64,000 bases of DNA from Pantoea anthophila (GCF_006494375.1 NZ_VHIZ01000066.1:124001-188000), one strand, 5' to 3'; positions 49,688 through 59,364 are shown, counted from the stretch's first letter. Notes: generated from the letters alone by a model not told the origin. A program made the numbers and translations.

Positions 49688-51769
49688 ATGAAACAGGATT
49701 CACTTGATCAGGCCGCCCGTGCTGCGGGTATTTCACTGGATTACATCAACGTTAACGGCGAGAAAGAGGCGATCAGCGACGAAACCAAACGTGCACTGCT
49801 GGCGGTGATGGGCGATCCGCAGGAGGCGGGTAAATCGCCGCTGCCGCCAGTCGCCGTCTTCAGCGGCAGAGGCAAACGTCAGCTGACGCCGCAGGGCCGT
49901 GGCGTCTATCGCTGGCAGCTGCAGACAGAGAAGGGCAAATTGCTCAGCGGCGAGTTAACCGCGGGCGAACCCTTTACGTTGCCCACGCCGCTGGCGCAGG
50001 GGTATCACCAGCTGACGCTCAGCAAAGGGAAGAAAAGCTGGCAGACGCGGGTCATTGTTGCCCCACGCCGCTGCTATCTGCCGCCGGCGCTGGAGGCGGG
50101 AGAGAAACGCTGGGGCGCACTGGTGCAGCTCTATACCGTGCGGTCTGAACAGAACTGGGGCATCGGTGACTTCGGCGATCTCGACCAGCTGCTGGTACAG
50201 CTGGCCGCACGCGGAGGCGATTTCGTCGGGCTGAATCCGCTGCATGCGCTCTATCCCGCCAGCGCCGATTTCGCCAGTCCCTACAGTCCGTCATCACGCC
50301 GCTGGCTGAACAGCATCTATATCGATGTCAGCCAGGTAGCCGATTTTCAGCAAAGCGCGGCGGCACAGAAGTGGTGGAAAAGTGCCAGAACGCAGAAGGC
50401 GCTGGCCAAAGCCCGCGAGGCGGAGCATGTTGATTACGCAGCGGTGATGGCGCTGAAGCTCGCTGCACTGCGCCACGCCTGGGCACACTTTCAGGCCCGT
50501 GACCGCGCCAGCGACGAGCAGCAATCCTGGGCTGAGTTTGTGCGTGAAGGCGGTGACAGCCTGCGTTATCAGGCGGCCTACGACGGCATACAGCAGGCCC
50601 GACGGGCTGAGAATGCAAAACAGTGGGGCTGGCCCGCGTGGCCGGAAGGATGGCGCAACAGCCAGCAGCCGGAGGTGCAGCAGTGGTGTAAGGAGCACGA
50701 AGAGGAGATTGCCTTTTGGCAGTGGCTGCAATGGCTGGCGCAGCAGCAGTTCTCGGGCTGCTGGGCGCACAGCCAGGCGCTGGGCATGAGCGTGGGTCTC
50801 TACCGGGACCTGGCGGTTGGCGTGGCGGAAGGCAGCGCCGAAACCTGGCACGACCCGGAGCTCTACCGCCTTAAAGCCTCTGTCGGCGCACCGCCCGACC
50901 GCCTCGGTCCGCTGGGGCAGAACTGGGGCCTGCCGCCAATGGACCCGCATGTGATGCAGGCGCGCGGCTATCAGCCCTTTATCGACATGCTGCGAGCCAA
51001 CATGCGTGACTGCGGTGCATTGCGTATCGATCATGTGATGTCGCTGCTGCGTCTGTGGTGGGTGCCCGCCGGGGAGACGGCGGATAAAGGGGCCTATGTC
51101 GCCTATCCGGTCGACGATCTGCTGGGTATTCTGGCGCTGGAGAGCCACCGGTTGCGCTGCATGGTGATTGGCGAAGACTTGGGCACCGTGCCGGAGGCGA
51201 TAGTCAGCCTGCTGCGCAAAAGCGGCGTCTTTTCATGGAAGGTGCTGTGGTTTGAGCAGGAGAAAGATCAGCGCTATCGCGCGCCGCAGGACTATCCGCG
51301 TCAGTCGATTGCCAGCGCCAGCACGCACGATCTGCCCACCCTCACCGGTTTCTGGGAGCAGGGCGACCTGGCGCTGGGCGAGAAACTGGGTCTCTATCCG
51401 GGCGACGCGGTGAAGGCACTGCATGAGCAGCGGGCGACACAGAAGCAGGCGCTGCTGGATGCCCTGCATCAGGCGGGAGCTCTGCCGGCTCGCAGTCAGA
51501 AAAAGGCAGAGAAGCTGGCTATGACGCCTGCATTGAACCGGGCGATCCACCGTTTTCTGGCCGACACCGACAGTGCGCTGCTGGGCCTGCAACCGGAGGA
51601 CTGGCTCGGCATGACCACGCCGGTTAACGTGCCGGGCACCGTGGATCAGTATCCGAACTGGCGACGCAAGCTGAGCAAAACGCTGGAGGAGATCTTTGCG
51701 GATAAGGAAGTGAATGCACTGCTGAAGGTGGTCAGCCAGCAGCGTCAGTCAGGAAGGAAAGAGAAGTAA
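49688..51769 (+). CDS. malQ: 4-alpha-glucanotransferase (amylomaltase) MalQ
   Basis: GH77 disproportionating enzyme that moves glucan segments between maltodextrins. 693 aa. Catalytic Asp in RIDHVMSLLRLWW, Glu in VIGEDLGTVPE and Asp in STHDLPTLTG. Long N-terminal domain (1-140) as in enteric MalQ. Ends ahead of a short hairpin and repeat copy 3. Confidence 0.97.
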   Translation: MKQDSLDQAARAAGISLDYINVNGEKEAISDETKRALLAVMGDPQEAGKSPLPPVAVFSGRGKRQLTPQGRGVYRWQLQTEKGKLLSGELTAGEPFTLPTPLAQGYHQLTLSKGKKSWQTRVIVAPRRCYLPPALEAGEKRWGALVQLYTVRSEQNWGIGDFGDLDQLLVQLAARGGDFVGLNPLHALYPASADFASPYSPSSRRWLNSIYIDVSQVADFQQSAAAQKWWKSARTQKALAKAREAEHVDYAAVMALKLAALRHAWAHFQARDRASDEQQSWAEFVREGGDSLRYQAAYDGIQQARRAENAKQWGWPAWPEGWRNSQQPEVQQWCKEHEEEIAFWQWLQWLAQQQFSGCWAHSQALGMSVGLYRDLAVGVAEGSAETWHDPELYRLKASVGAPPDRLGPLGQNWGLPPMDPHVMQARGYQPFIDMLRANMRDCGALRIDHVMSLLRLWWVPAGETADKGAYVAYPVDDLLGILALESHRLRCMVIGEDLGTVPEAIVSLLRKSGVFSWKVLWFEQEKDQRYRAPQDYPRQSIASASTHDLPTLTGFWEQGDLALGEKLGLYPGDAVKALHEQRATQKQALLDALHQAGALPARSQKKAEKLAMTPALNRAIHRFLADTDSALLGLQPEDWLGMTTPVNVPGTVDQYPNWRRKLSKTLEEIFADKEVNALLKVVSQQRQSGRKEK

Positions 51770-51775
51770 CAAGAG

Positions 51776-51799
51776 CGCGGCAGTCTGACTGCCGCGTTT
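51776..51799 (+). terminator. Hairpin after malQ
   Basis: CGCGGCAG (51776-51783) pairs with CTGCCGCG (51789-51796) across 5 bases, then only three T; likely a weak terminator. Confidence 0.6.
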
Positions 51800-51848
51800 C
51801 TGACTGATTAAAAACTGACTCAAAGGAAAGCTGGCAGCAACGTCTCTA

Positions 51849-51967
51849 CTCAACACGAAGGGAACATGGGCAGAGGAGGAAAGCGTCTCGCGCCATGGAT
51901 GGCGCGGGCAGAGCATGCCATGGATGGCGGCTTTTGCGTCTTTCCGATCTGCCCGTGTTTCCTGAGC
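51849..51967 (+). repeat. Structured intergenic repeat, copy 3 (after malQ)
   Basis: 119 bp. The outer stem is GGGCAGA (51868-51874)/TCTGCCC (51948-51954), a compensatory T-A to G-C change against copies 1 and 2. The second inner hairpin is GCCAT (51917-51921)/ATGGC (51924-51928), again compensatory against GTCAT/ATGAC. The first hairpin has CTCGCGCC/GGCGCGGG, replacing one C-G with a T-G wobble. The shared gcgtctttccgatctg block is preserved. Confidence 0.85.
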
Positions 51968-52023
51968 CGCCTCAATCTCACAGCGAAGAGAGCAGCGTAT
52001 TACTGCTCATCCCCGCGTTAACA

Positions 52024-52599
52024 TCAGTAGAAGGAGTGTTCGCCACGCTGATGCTCGGTAATATCCCGCACGCCTTTCAGTTCCGGGAAGGCAGCCAGCA
52101 GCTCTTTCTCGATACCATCTTTCAGGGTGACGTCGATCATCGAACAGCCGTTACAGCCGCCGCCAAACTGCAGAATGGCGTAACCGTCATCGGTGATCTC
52201 CATCAGTGACACGCGTCCGCCGTGACCGGCCAGCTGTGGGTTGATCTGCGCCTGCAGCAGATACTCCACGCGCTCTACCATCGGCGCATCGTCAGACACC
52301 TTCCGCATTTTGGCGTTCGGCGCTTTCAGCGTCAGCTGTGAGCCGAGATTGTCGGTCACGAAGTCGATTTCCGCATCTTCCAGATAAGGTTTGCTCAGTT
52401 CATCAACATACGCAGAGAGCTTTTCGAACTTCAGCTCGGTGTCAGTCGCTTCAACGGCATCAGGCGGACAGTAAGAGACGCCGCACTCCGCAGTTGGCGT
52501 ACCCGGGTTAATCACGAATACGCGAATCTGGGTGCCATCTTCTTGTTTGGATAGCAGTTTAGAAAAATGTTCCTGGGCAGAGTCAGTAATTCGGATCAT
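52024..52599 (-). CDS. nfuA: Fe-S cluster carrier NfuA
   Basis: Carries 4Fe-4S clusters to apoproteins, important under oxidative stress and iron limitation. 191 aa: degenerate A-type domain (1-95), then Nfu domain with Cys149 and Cys152 in FGGGCNGCSMID. Adjacent and co-oriented with gntX as in E. coli; the gntT transporter usually located between malQ and nfuA is absent. Confidence 0.97.
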   Translation of the reverse strand: MIRITDSAQEHFSKLLSKQEDGTQIRVFVINPGTPTAECGVSYCPPDAVEATDTELKFEKLSAYVDELSKPYLEDAEIDFVTDNLGSQLTLKAPNAKMRKVSDDAPMVERVEYLLQAQINPQLAGHGGRVSLMEITDDGYAILQFGGGCNGCSMIDVTLKDGIEKELLAAFPELKGVRDITEHQRGEHSFY

Positions 52600-52657
52600 G
52601 TCGATTGCTCAATAGTTGACTAATTTAGTTGGTTATAATACGCCCATCAATGACGCT

Positions 52658-53338
52658 CTACAAGGTACGGCACAGGCACCAGACCTGCACGCTGGCCGCG
52701 CCCTGCGACAGTAACAGACGGCTGATTTCGTCGACCGTACTGCCGGTGGTGATGACGTCATCCAGCAGGGCGATATGGCGACCCTGCACCGCCATTTCAA
52801 GGCGGAAGGCATCCCGTAAGTTGGTGCGGCGCTGGCGGGCAGTGAGCTGATGCTGCAATGCTCCCCTTCGCTGGCGGGAGAGGCCGTCACGCCATTCGCA
52901 CCGCAGCCAGTGCGCCAGCGGGGCGGCCAGCAGGGCGCTCTGGTTGTAGCCGCGCCGCCAGCGTCGCCGCCAGTGCAGCGGCACCGGCAGCAGCAGGTCG
53001 GGACGCACCACACGACCGTGCCGCCAGACATCCAGCCAGCTTAGCAAAAGCAGCCGCGCCAGCATCACCCTGAGTGCGGTTATGTGAGAAAACTTAAGCT
53101 GATTAACCCACTCACTGAACGGCGGGCGATAGTCATTGACGCAGACCAGCGCCTGCCAGGCGGGCGGTTTGCGCTGGCAGCGGCCACAGGCGACCCGCGT
53201 CGTCCCGGCGGGCAATCCGCAGCGTGGACAGAGCAGGGGCAGCGGCGGTAATTCACGCAGACATAAGCTGCACAGACCGTGACGGGCGATCTGTAACGGC
53301 ATCTGGCATAGCCAACACAGGGCAGGCATTGCTAGCAT
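52658..53338 (-). CDS. gntX: ComF-family protein GntX
   Basis: Phosphoribosyltransferase-fold protein of the ComF family; role in DNA or gluconate uptake is not established. 226 aa, ATG at 53338 preceded by GGAGGTCGCT. N-terminal cysteine pairs (CWLC, CSLC, CPRCGLPAG, CGRC) suggest a zinc-binding module; PRT motif LLDDVITTGSTVDEI at the C terminus. Divergent from bioH over only 34 bp. Confidence 0.94.
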   Translation of the reverse strand: MLAMPALCWLCQMPLQIARHGLCSLCLRELPPLPLLCPRCGLPAGTTRVACGRCQRKPPAWQALVCVNDYRPPFSEWVNQLKFSHITALRVMLARLLLLSWLDVWRHGRVVRPDLLLPVPLHWRRRWRRGYNQSALLAAPLAHWLRCEWRDGLSRQRRGALQHQLTARQRRTNLRDAFRLEMAVQGRHIALLDDVITTGSTVDEISRLLLSQGAASVQVWCLCRTL

Positions 53339-53372
53339 AGCGACCTCCTTATCATTTTCGGGATAGTAACTG

Positions 53373-54149
53373 ATGACCTCGCTCTACTGGCACACCTGCG
53401 GAGAAGGAAAACGCGATCTTGTGCTGCTGCACGGATGGGGGCTGAATGCCGAAGTCTGGCAAAGCATTATTCCGCGACTCAGCCCGCATTACCGCCTGCA
53501 TCTGGTCGATCTGCCGGGCTATGGCCGCAGTCAGGATGCGGGTGCCCTGACGCTGACACAGATGGCAGAGGCGCTGCTGCCTGCGCTGCCCGCACAGGCG
53601 ATCGTCATGGGGTGGTCTCTGGGCGGACTGGTGGCGACACAGCTGGCGCTGAACGCGCCAGAAAAGCTGGCTGCACTGATTACCGTTGCATCGTCGCCCT
53701 GTTTCACCGCCACAGAGCACTGGCCCGGCATTAAACCCGAGACGCTGCAGAACTTTCAGCAGATGCTCAGCAACGATTTTCAGCGCACGGTGGAGCGCTT
53801 TCTGGCGCTGCAGACGCTGGGCACCGAAACGGCGCGCGCCGATGCACGGCAGCTGAAAGAGGTGGTACTGTCGCAACCGATGCCGGAAGTGGCGGTGCTG
53901 GATGGCGGACTGGAGATTCTGCGCCAGGTCGATCTGCGCAGCGCGTTACCGCAGATCGGGCTGCCGTTCCTGCGTCTCTATGGCGCACTCGATGGGCTGG
54001 TGCCGCGCCGGATTGCTGCAGAGATTGATGAAATGTTGCCAGCCTCGCCTTCAGTCGTTATCGACAAGGCAGCACATGCACCTTTTATTTCCCATCCAGA
54101 CATTTTTTGTCAGCATATTATTAACTTTATCAGTAATTTGCCGGGATAA
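53373..54149 (+). CDS. bioH: Pimeloyl-ACP methyl ester carboxylesterase BioH
   Basis: Alpha/beta-hydrolase that demethylates pimeloyl-ACP methyl ester, ending the BioC pathway for biotin. 258 aa. The triad falls at Ser82 (GWSLGG), Asp207 (GALDGLV) and His235 (KAAHAPFI), the same numbers as in E. coli. Confidence 0.96.
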   Translation: MTSLYWHTCGEGKRDLVLLHGWGLNAEVWQSIIPRLSPHYRLHLVDLPGYGRSQDAGALTLTQMAEALLPALPAQAIVMGWSLGGLVATQLALNAPEKLAALITVASSPCFTATEHWPGIKPETLQNFQQMLSNDFQRTVERFLALQTLGTETARADARQLKEVVLSQPMPEVAVLDGGLEILRQVDLRSALPQIGLPFLRLYGALDGLVPRRIAAEIDEMLPASPSVVIDKAAHAPFISHPDIFCQHIINFISNLPG

Positions 54150-54319
54150 TGAGGCTTTAAGTTGGCAAAATTGCTGGCAGCAGCAATACTTCTCTCTGTG
54201 AGCAAGGCCGCTGCAAATTTATGTGATTAGTCACGGAAATGACTATGCCGTTCCATACTGCCTTACGCGTTTAGCGGCTGCTTACATCTCACAATGGATC
54301 ATGAATGAGGGTAAACATA

Positions 54320-54589
54320 ATGAAGGTTTTTAAATGGGTTGTGGCTTCAATGATGATGGGCGCGATTTCATTTTCTGCGATGGCAGCGAAGGAAGTCACC
54401 AAAGAAGAAGTTAAATCAATGAACCTGCAGAAGATTGGCACTGTTAACACCACAGCGGAAACCACCTCGCCAATGGATGCTAAAAAAGTGCTGTCTCAGC
54501 TTGCTGACGAGAAAGGCGGTAAATACTACCTGGTGATCGCGGGTCGCGAACACGGTAAATTCAGCGCCACCGCTGAAGTCTACAAGTAA
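54320..54589 (+). CDS. DUF1471 (YdgH/BhsA/McbA type) periplasmic protein
   Basis: Small secreted stress-type protein of 89 aa. The ATG at 54320 is preceded by GAGG; the signal peptide ends around SAMA (residue 23). The DUF1471 fold is seen in KIGTVNTTAETTSPMDA, LADEKGGKYYLVI and the final SATAEVYK. Members in E. coli affect biofilm and stress responses; this paralogue cannot be named. Its TAA abuts the last codon of the convergent GH13 gene. A TGTGATTAGTCACG palindrome lies upstream at 54222-54235. Confidence 0.88.
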   Translation: MKVFKWVVASMMMGAISFSAMAAKEVTKEEVKSMNLQKIGTVNTTAETTSPMDAKKVLSQLADEKGGKYYLVIAGREHGKFSATAEVYK

Positions 54590-56275
54590 TCAGCGTAGCC
54601 ACATGAACTGCCAGGCATCCAGCTTAACCGGCTGGGTGCCATCCATCTTCTCTCCGCTTATCAGATCCTGCCACATACGTGCCTCCGGTAGCGGTGTCTC
54701 CACCGGCCGTCCACTGAGATTAAACACGCAGAGCAATCCTTCATCGCTGTCCGGCGAATGACGTCTGAGCACCAGCAGGGCATTTTCGCTCTCTGAGATC
54801 GTCATCGGATTATCGGGATGAAAAGCAGGCTGGCGACGGCGCAGCTGGATCAGCTGACCGAGCCGGGTATAGATCTGCTGACGCAGCCACTCTTCCCCCG
54901 CCAGCGCCGCTTCAATCGTCTGCAGATCATACTTCTGGCGATTGATCGCCCGGTTGTGTCCGGCGGCACGCACCCCATCGTAATCATTTCGCCCACCCAC
55001 AATGCTCTGGATATAGATGGCCGGCACGCCAGGGAACACCAGCAGAATGGCATGGGCCAGTAAAAAACGCTTCAGCCGCGTGGCGTCGTCGTCCGCCTCA
55101 CGGTTTAACGCATCCAGATAGGTGACGTTGATTTCATACGGGCTGGTGGTGCCGTCCGGATTATTTTTGTAGGAGACCAGCGCACCCTCCAGCGCCAGGT
55201 CGCGCACCAGCGCCACAATCTCCACCTCCGACAAAATCCCGCGCGCCGGATTCAGGCCGATACCATCGTGGGACGCCAGAAAGTTAAAAAAGGTGGTGTC
55301 ATTGCTGCTGAGATCCAGCGAGCTGGCCCACTGCCGCAGCGCGCGCGCCGAGCCGGTATGAATCGCATGCAGCACCAGCGGCGGCAGCGAAAACTGATAA
55401 ACCATCTGCGCCTCATCGTGGCCGTTGCCGAGGTAACTGATGTTGTCCCGATGTGGCACGTTGGTCTCCGTGATAATCACCGTGCCAGGGGCGACCTGGT
55501 CGGCAATGGCGCGAAACAGCTTCACCAGCTGATGGGTTTTTTCCAGGTGAATACAGCGCGTGCCGGGCGTTTTCCACATGTAGCCGACCGCATCGAGCCG
55601 CACGTAGTCCGCGCCGCGTATCAGGTAGTCGAGCAGCACCCCGACCATGCGCAGTAGCACCTCAGGATTGGCAAAGTTCAGGTCGATCTGATCGGCGCTG
55701 AAGGTGGTCCAGATAAAGCGGGTGTCGCCATCGGCCATCTGAAAAGGGGTCAGCAGCGGCGAGGTTCGCGGACGGGTGACGGCGCTGAGGTCAGTGGCGG
55801 GCGGCATGCTGATAAAGAAATCGTCCCAGCCGGGGTCCTGCGCCAGAAAGTGACGGAACCAGGCGCTCCGCGACGACATATGGTTGCAGACAAAATCGAA
55901 CATCAGCCGGGTTTCCTGATGCAGGCGGACAACATCCTGCCAGTCACCGCACAGCGGATCAACCTGATGGTAATCAATAACAGAAAAGCCGTCGTCAGAC
56001 GACCAGGGAAAGAAAGGCAGCAGGTGAACCAGCGGAAAGAGGGATTGCAGATGCTGCTGATAGAAGCGGGAAAAGGTCGTGAGCGTGGGCTTGCCGGTTT
56101 CCCGAAACTGATCGGCATAGGTGATGAGCACCACATCCTGCTCGTCCCAGTGCGCCTTGCGCGGCAGCTTGATGGCGTCGCGGGCGGTGGCGATCTCACT
56201 CAGCAGGCGCGTCAGGGTAGCCTGGGGAAAGGTGCCGGCATAAATCTTATCAATCAGATCGGTGATCGTTTCCAT
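54590..56275 (-). CDS. GH13_18 sugar phosphorylase, glucosylglycerate phosphorylase-like
   Basis: 561 aa, closely like E. coli YcjM (559 aa), reported as glucosylglycerate phosphorylase, and more distantly sucrose phosphorylase. Expected reaction: glucosyl-glycerate plus phosphate to glucose-1-phosphate and glycerate. Catalytic residues: nucleophile Asp228 (VRLDAVGYMW), acid/base Glu270 (IITETNVPH), Asp337 (ASHDGIGL). VHLLPFFPWSSDDGFSVIDY is typical of the subfamily. Cytoplasmic, no signal peptide. It stands alone, without the ycj transport genes seen in E. coli; substrate is inference from similarity. Confidence 0.82.
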   Translation of the reverse strand: METITDLIDKIYAGTFPQATLTRLLSEIATARDAIKLPRKAHWDEQDVVLITYADQFRETGKPTLTTFSRFYQQHLQSLFPLVHLLPFFPWSSDDGFSVIDYHQVDPLCGDWQDVVRLHQETRLMFDFVCNHMSSRSAWFRHFLAQDPGWDDFFISMPPATDLSAVTRPRTSPLLTPFQMADGDTRFIWTTFSADQIDLNFANPEVLLRMVGVLLDYLIRGADYVRLDAVGYMWKTPGTRCIHLEKTHQLVKLFRAIADQVAPGTVIITETNVPHRDNISYLGNGHDEAQMVYQFSLPPLVLHAIHTGSARALRQWASSLDLSSNDTTFFNFLASHDGIGLNPARGILSEVEIVALVRDLALEGALVSYKNNPDGTTSPYEINVTYLDALNREADDDATRLKRFLLAHAILLVFPGVPAIYIQSIVGGRNDYDGVRAAGHNRAINRQKYDLQTIEAALAGEEWLRQQIYTRLGQLIQLRRRQPAFHPDNPMTISESENALLVLRRHSPDSDEGLLCVFNLSGRPVETPLPEARMWQDLISGEKMDGTQPVKLDAWQFMWLR

Positions 56276-56372
56276 CGTGAGTTGGATGCCACAGCAGATG
56301 TTGTTTTTATGACAGGCGTCTTTTTAGCGTAGCGTTATGGCGGGGATTTTCAACCGGGGAAAGCGGCGGGAA

Positions 56373-56397
56373 CAGGGGGCCAGCGTGCGGCCCCCTG
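56373..56397 (-). terminator. Hairpin after yhgF
   Basis: CAGGGGGCC (56373-56381) and GGCCCCCTG (56389-56397) form a perfect 9-bp GC stem 6 bp after the yhgF stop on the minus strand. The following sequence (ttcccgccg) has little T, so Rho-independent activity is uncertain. Confidence 0.5.
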
Positions 56398-56403
56398 ATA
56401 AGC

Positions 56404-58731
56404 TTAGCGTTTTTTACCGAACGCGGCGGCCAGGGCATCACCCATTGCGCTGTTACCCGCAGAGGCGCTGACCGGACGCGCACGGCCTTTCGCGGCAGCC
56501 GGACGTTTCTCGTCACGCGGCGCGCCATTTTTCACGCCGCCACGCGCATTGCCTTCGCCGGGCTGCTCATCGAGACGCATGGTCAGGGCAATACGTTTGC
56601 GCTGCAGATCGACTTCCATCACTTTGACTTTGACGATATCGCCCGCTTTTACCACCTGATGAGGATCTTCCACGAAGCGGTCAGAGAGCGAGGAGATATG
56701 CACCAGGCCATCCTGATGCACGCCGATGTCCACAAACGCCCCGAAGTTAGTGACGTTGGTAACGCTGCCTTCCAGAATCAGGCCCGGCGTCAGGTCGCTC
56801 AGCGTCTCAACGCCTTCTGCAAACTGCGCCGTCTTAAACTCAGGACGCGGATCGCGGCCCGGCTTCTCCAGCTCTTTCATGATGTCGGTTACGGTCGGCA
56901 GACCAAAACGGTCATCGATGAAATCGCGCGGGCTGAGATTGCGCAGGCTGCCCGCATTACCCATCAGGTCGCTCAGCGCCTGCTCGGTAGCGGCCAGAAT
57001 GCGCTCGACCACCGGATAGGCTTCCGGGTGGACCGTGGAGGCGTCGAGCGGGTTGTCGCCGTGATTGATACGCAGGAAGCCCGCGCACTGTTCAAAGGCT
57101 TTTGGTCCCAGGCGGCTTACTTTCAGCAGCTGCTGGCGGTTGCGGAAGCGGCCATTTTCATCCCGCCAGCCGACAATGTTCTGCGCCATCATGCGCGTCA
57201 GGCCCGCGACGCGGGTCAGCAGCGGCACCGAGGCGGTATTCAGATCCACGCCGACGGCGTTCACACAGTCTTCCACCACCGCGTCGAGTTTCTTCGCCAG
57301 CTGGCTCTGGCTGACATCATGCTGATACTGACCGACACCGATCGATTTCGGATCGATTTTCACCAGCTCAGCCAGCGGGTCCTGCAGACGTCGGGCAATC
57401 GACACCGCGCCGCGCAGAGAGACATCCAGATCCGGAAACTCCTGCGCCGCCAGTTCAGAGGCGGAGTAGACGGACGCGCCCGCCTCACTGACAATCACTT
57501 TCTGCGCCGTGACCTGCGGGAACTGCTTCTGCAGATCGAGGAAAAAGCGCTCAGTTTCGCGGGATGCGGTGCCGTTACCAATCGCCACCAGCTCCACCTG
57601 ATGCTTAACGCAGAGGGCCGCAACGGCGGCGGCGGCTTTCGCGGCCTGACCGGTGTGCGGATAGACGGTATCGGTCGCGACCACCTTGCCGGTGGCATCA
57701 ACGACAGCGACCTTAACGCCGGTGCGCAGGCCCGGGTCCAGTCCCATGGTGGCCCGCATGCCCGCAGGCGCGGCCATCAGCAGATCGTGCAGGTTACGGG
57801 CAAACACGTTGATCGCTTCATCTTCTGCGCGTTCGCGCACCGTGCCCATCAGCTCGGTTTCCAGATGCAGCATCACTTTGATGCGCCATGTCCAGCTCAC
57901 GACCGCTTTACGCCAGCTGTCTGCCGGGGCGTTGTTCAGGCGCAGGTTCAGGTGTTCCGCAATCAGCGTTTCGCCGTGGCTTTCACGCGGCGCTTCATCA
58001 AACTGCGGGTCGGCATTCAGCGAGAGTTGCAGAACGCCTTCGTTGCGGCCGCGCAGCATCGCCAGTGCACGGTGTGACGGCACGCTGCTCAGCGCTTCAT
58101 GGTGGTCAAAGTAGTCACGGAACTTCGCGCCCGCTTCCTCTTTCCCTTCCACCACGCGCGACACCAGGTGAGCATTTTTCCACAGATAGTTACGCACTTT
58201 CGCCAGCAGCGCCGCATCTTCAGCGAAACGCTCCATCAGAATGTAGCGGGCGCCATCCAGCGCGGCACGCACGTCAGCCACCCCTTTGTCGGCATCGACA
58301 TATTGTGCAGCCAGCTGCTCAGGGGTGTGAGACGGATCCTGCCACAGGGTGTCCGCCAGCGGCTCAAGACCCGCTTCAATCGCGATCTGTCCACGCGTAC
58401 GGCGCTTCTGTTTGTAGGGCAGGTAGAGGTCTTCCAGCTCGGTTTTGCTGAGGGTGGTGTTGATCGCGCGGGCGAGGTCGTCGGTGAGTTTTCCCTGCTC
58501 GTCAATCGACTTCAGAATCGACTGGCGTCGCTCTTCAAGTTCACGCAGATAGCTGAGGCGGGTTTCCAGCTGGCGCAGTTGGGTATCATCCAGCCCGCCG
58601 GTGACCTCTTTACGATAGCGTGCGATAAACGGCACGGTATTCCCTTCATCCAGCAGGCGAACGGCGGCGTCAACCTGTTCGGGACGCGCCTGCAGCTCAC
58701 TGGCTATTATCTGGCTCAGAACGTTCATCAT
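56404..58731 (-). CDS. yhgF: Tex-family RNA-binding protein YhgF
   Basis: S1-domain protein linked to transcription and RNA stress in several bacteria. The start is set at the first of two ATG (58731), giving 775 aa from MMNVLSQIIASE, as in E. coli; a TTG 60 bases earlier is not supported by homology. Tex core, YqgF-type RNase H fold (GLDPGLRTGVKVAVVDATG), helix-hairpin-helix (AVGVDLNTASVPLLTRVAGL) and C-terminal S1 domain (VTNFGAFVDIGVHQDGLVHI), then a basic tail. feoABC, normally nearby, is absent. Confidence 0.94.
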   Translation of the reverse strand: MMNVLSQIIASELQARPEQVDAAVRLLDEGNTVPFIARYRKEVTGGLDDTQLRQLETRLSYLRELEERRQSILKSIDEQGKLTDDLARAINTTLSKTELEDLYLPYKQKRRTRGQIAIEAGLEPLADTLWQDPSHTPEQLAAQYVDADKGVADVRAALDGARYILMERFAEDAALLAKVRNYLWKNAHLVSRVVEGKEEAGAKFRDYFDHHEALSSVPSHRALAMLRGRNEGVLQLSLNADPQFDEAPRESHGETLIAEHLNLRLNNAPADSWRKAVVSWTWRIKVMLHLETELMGTVRERAEDEAINVFARNLHDLLMAAPAGMRATMGLDPGLRTGVKVAVVDATGKVVATDTVYPHTGQAAKAAAAVAALCVKHQVELVAIGNGTASRETERFFLDLQKQFPQVTAQKVIVSEAGASVYSASELAAQEFPDLDVSLRGAVSIARRLQDPLAELVKIDPKSIGVGQYQHDVSQSQLAKKLDAVVEDCVNAVGVDLNTASVPLLTRVAGLTRMMAQNIVGWRDENGRFRNRQQLLKVSRLGPKAFEQCAGFLRINHGDNPLDASTVHPEAYPVVERILAATEQALSDLMGNAGSLRNLSPRDFIDDRFGLPTVTDIMKELEKPGRDPRPEFKTAQFAEGVETLSDLTPGLILEGSVTNVTNFGAFVDIGVHQDGLVHISSLSDRFVEDPHQVVKAGDIVKVKVMEVDLQRKRIALTMRLDEQPGEGNARGGVKNGAPRDEKRPAAAKGRARPVSASAGNSAMGDALAAAFGKKR

Positions 58732-58834
58732 CAGGACTGTCTTGCTTTCCGGGTTGAGAAATAGCGGACAGTTATACGGATTGATGGTCAAAATTGCCAG
58801 AGACGCGGGCGGCTTTCAGCCATAATCTGAAACG

Positions 58835-59308
58835 TTATTGCGGGTAGTCAATCGCGTTGACATACCAGAGCGCCGGACCCACTGGCGTCTCGACGGTGGC
58901 AGCATCGCCCACCTCTTTTTTCAGCAGCGCCCGCGCCATCGGCGAGTCGATGGAGATGTAATCCTTGCGGCCAAAAATCTCATCGTAGCCCACGATGCGG
59001 AAGCGTTTGAGGTCACCCGCATCGTTTTCAATTTCCACCCAGGCACCGAAGAAGACTTTGCCATCCTGCTGAGGCGAGTAGTCAACGATGCGCAGCTGCT
59101 CAAGACTTTTGGTCAGGTAGCGAACGCGACGATCAATTTCCCGCAGCCGTTTCTTGTTGTACTGATAGTCGGCATTTTCACTGCGATCGCCAAGGCTGGC
59201 AGCCCAGGTCACCTTTTTGGTCACTTCTGGTCGCTCTTCACGCCAGAGGTAGTCGAGTTCCGCTTTCAGCTTATCGAAGCCTTCGCGGGTAATCAGTCGG
59301 GTTTTCAT
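58835..59308 (-). CDS. greB: Transcription elongation factor GreB
   Basis: Rescues backtracked RNA polymerase by stimulating transcript cleavage. ATG at 59308 gives 157 aa from MKTRLITREGFDKLKAELDY; the 6-residue extension to 59326 is not part of the family. N-terminal coiled coil with the acidic tip (SLGDRSENADYQYNKKRLRE) and C-terminal FKBP-like domain. Lies behind a strong terminator of the upstream gene on the same strand. Confidence 0.95.
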   Translation of the reverse strand: MKTRLITREGFDKLKAELDYLWREERPEVTKKVTWAASLGDRSENADYQYNKKRLREIDRRVRYLTKSLEQLRIVDYSPQQDGKVFFGAWVEIENDAGDLKRFRIVGYDEIFGRKDYISIDSPMARALLKKEVGDAATVETPVGPALWYVNAIDYPQ

Positions 59309-59364
59309 GCTAATCCGGCCAGCCAAATCAAAAGAGAAACAGTGTAAGGCAAACAGGGCGCGGC

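Noticed and set aside
56659..58077. 472-codon plus-strand frame
   Set aside because: Antisense to yhgF; no motif or ribosome binding site.
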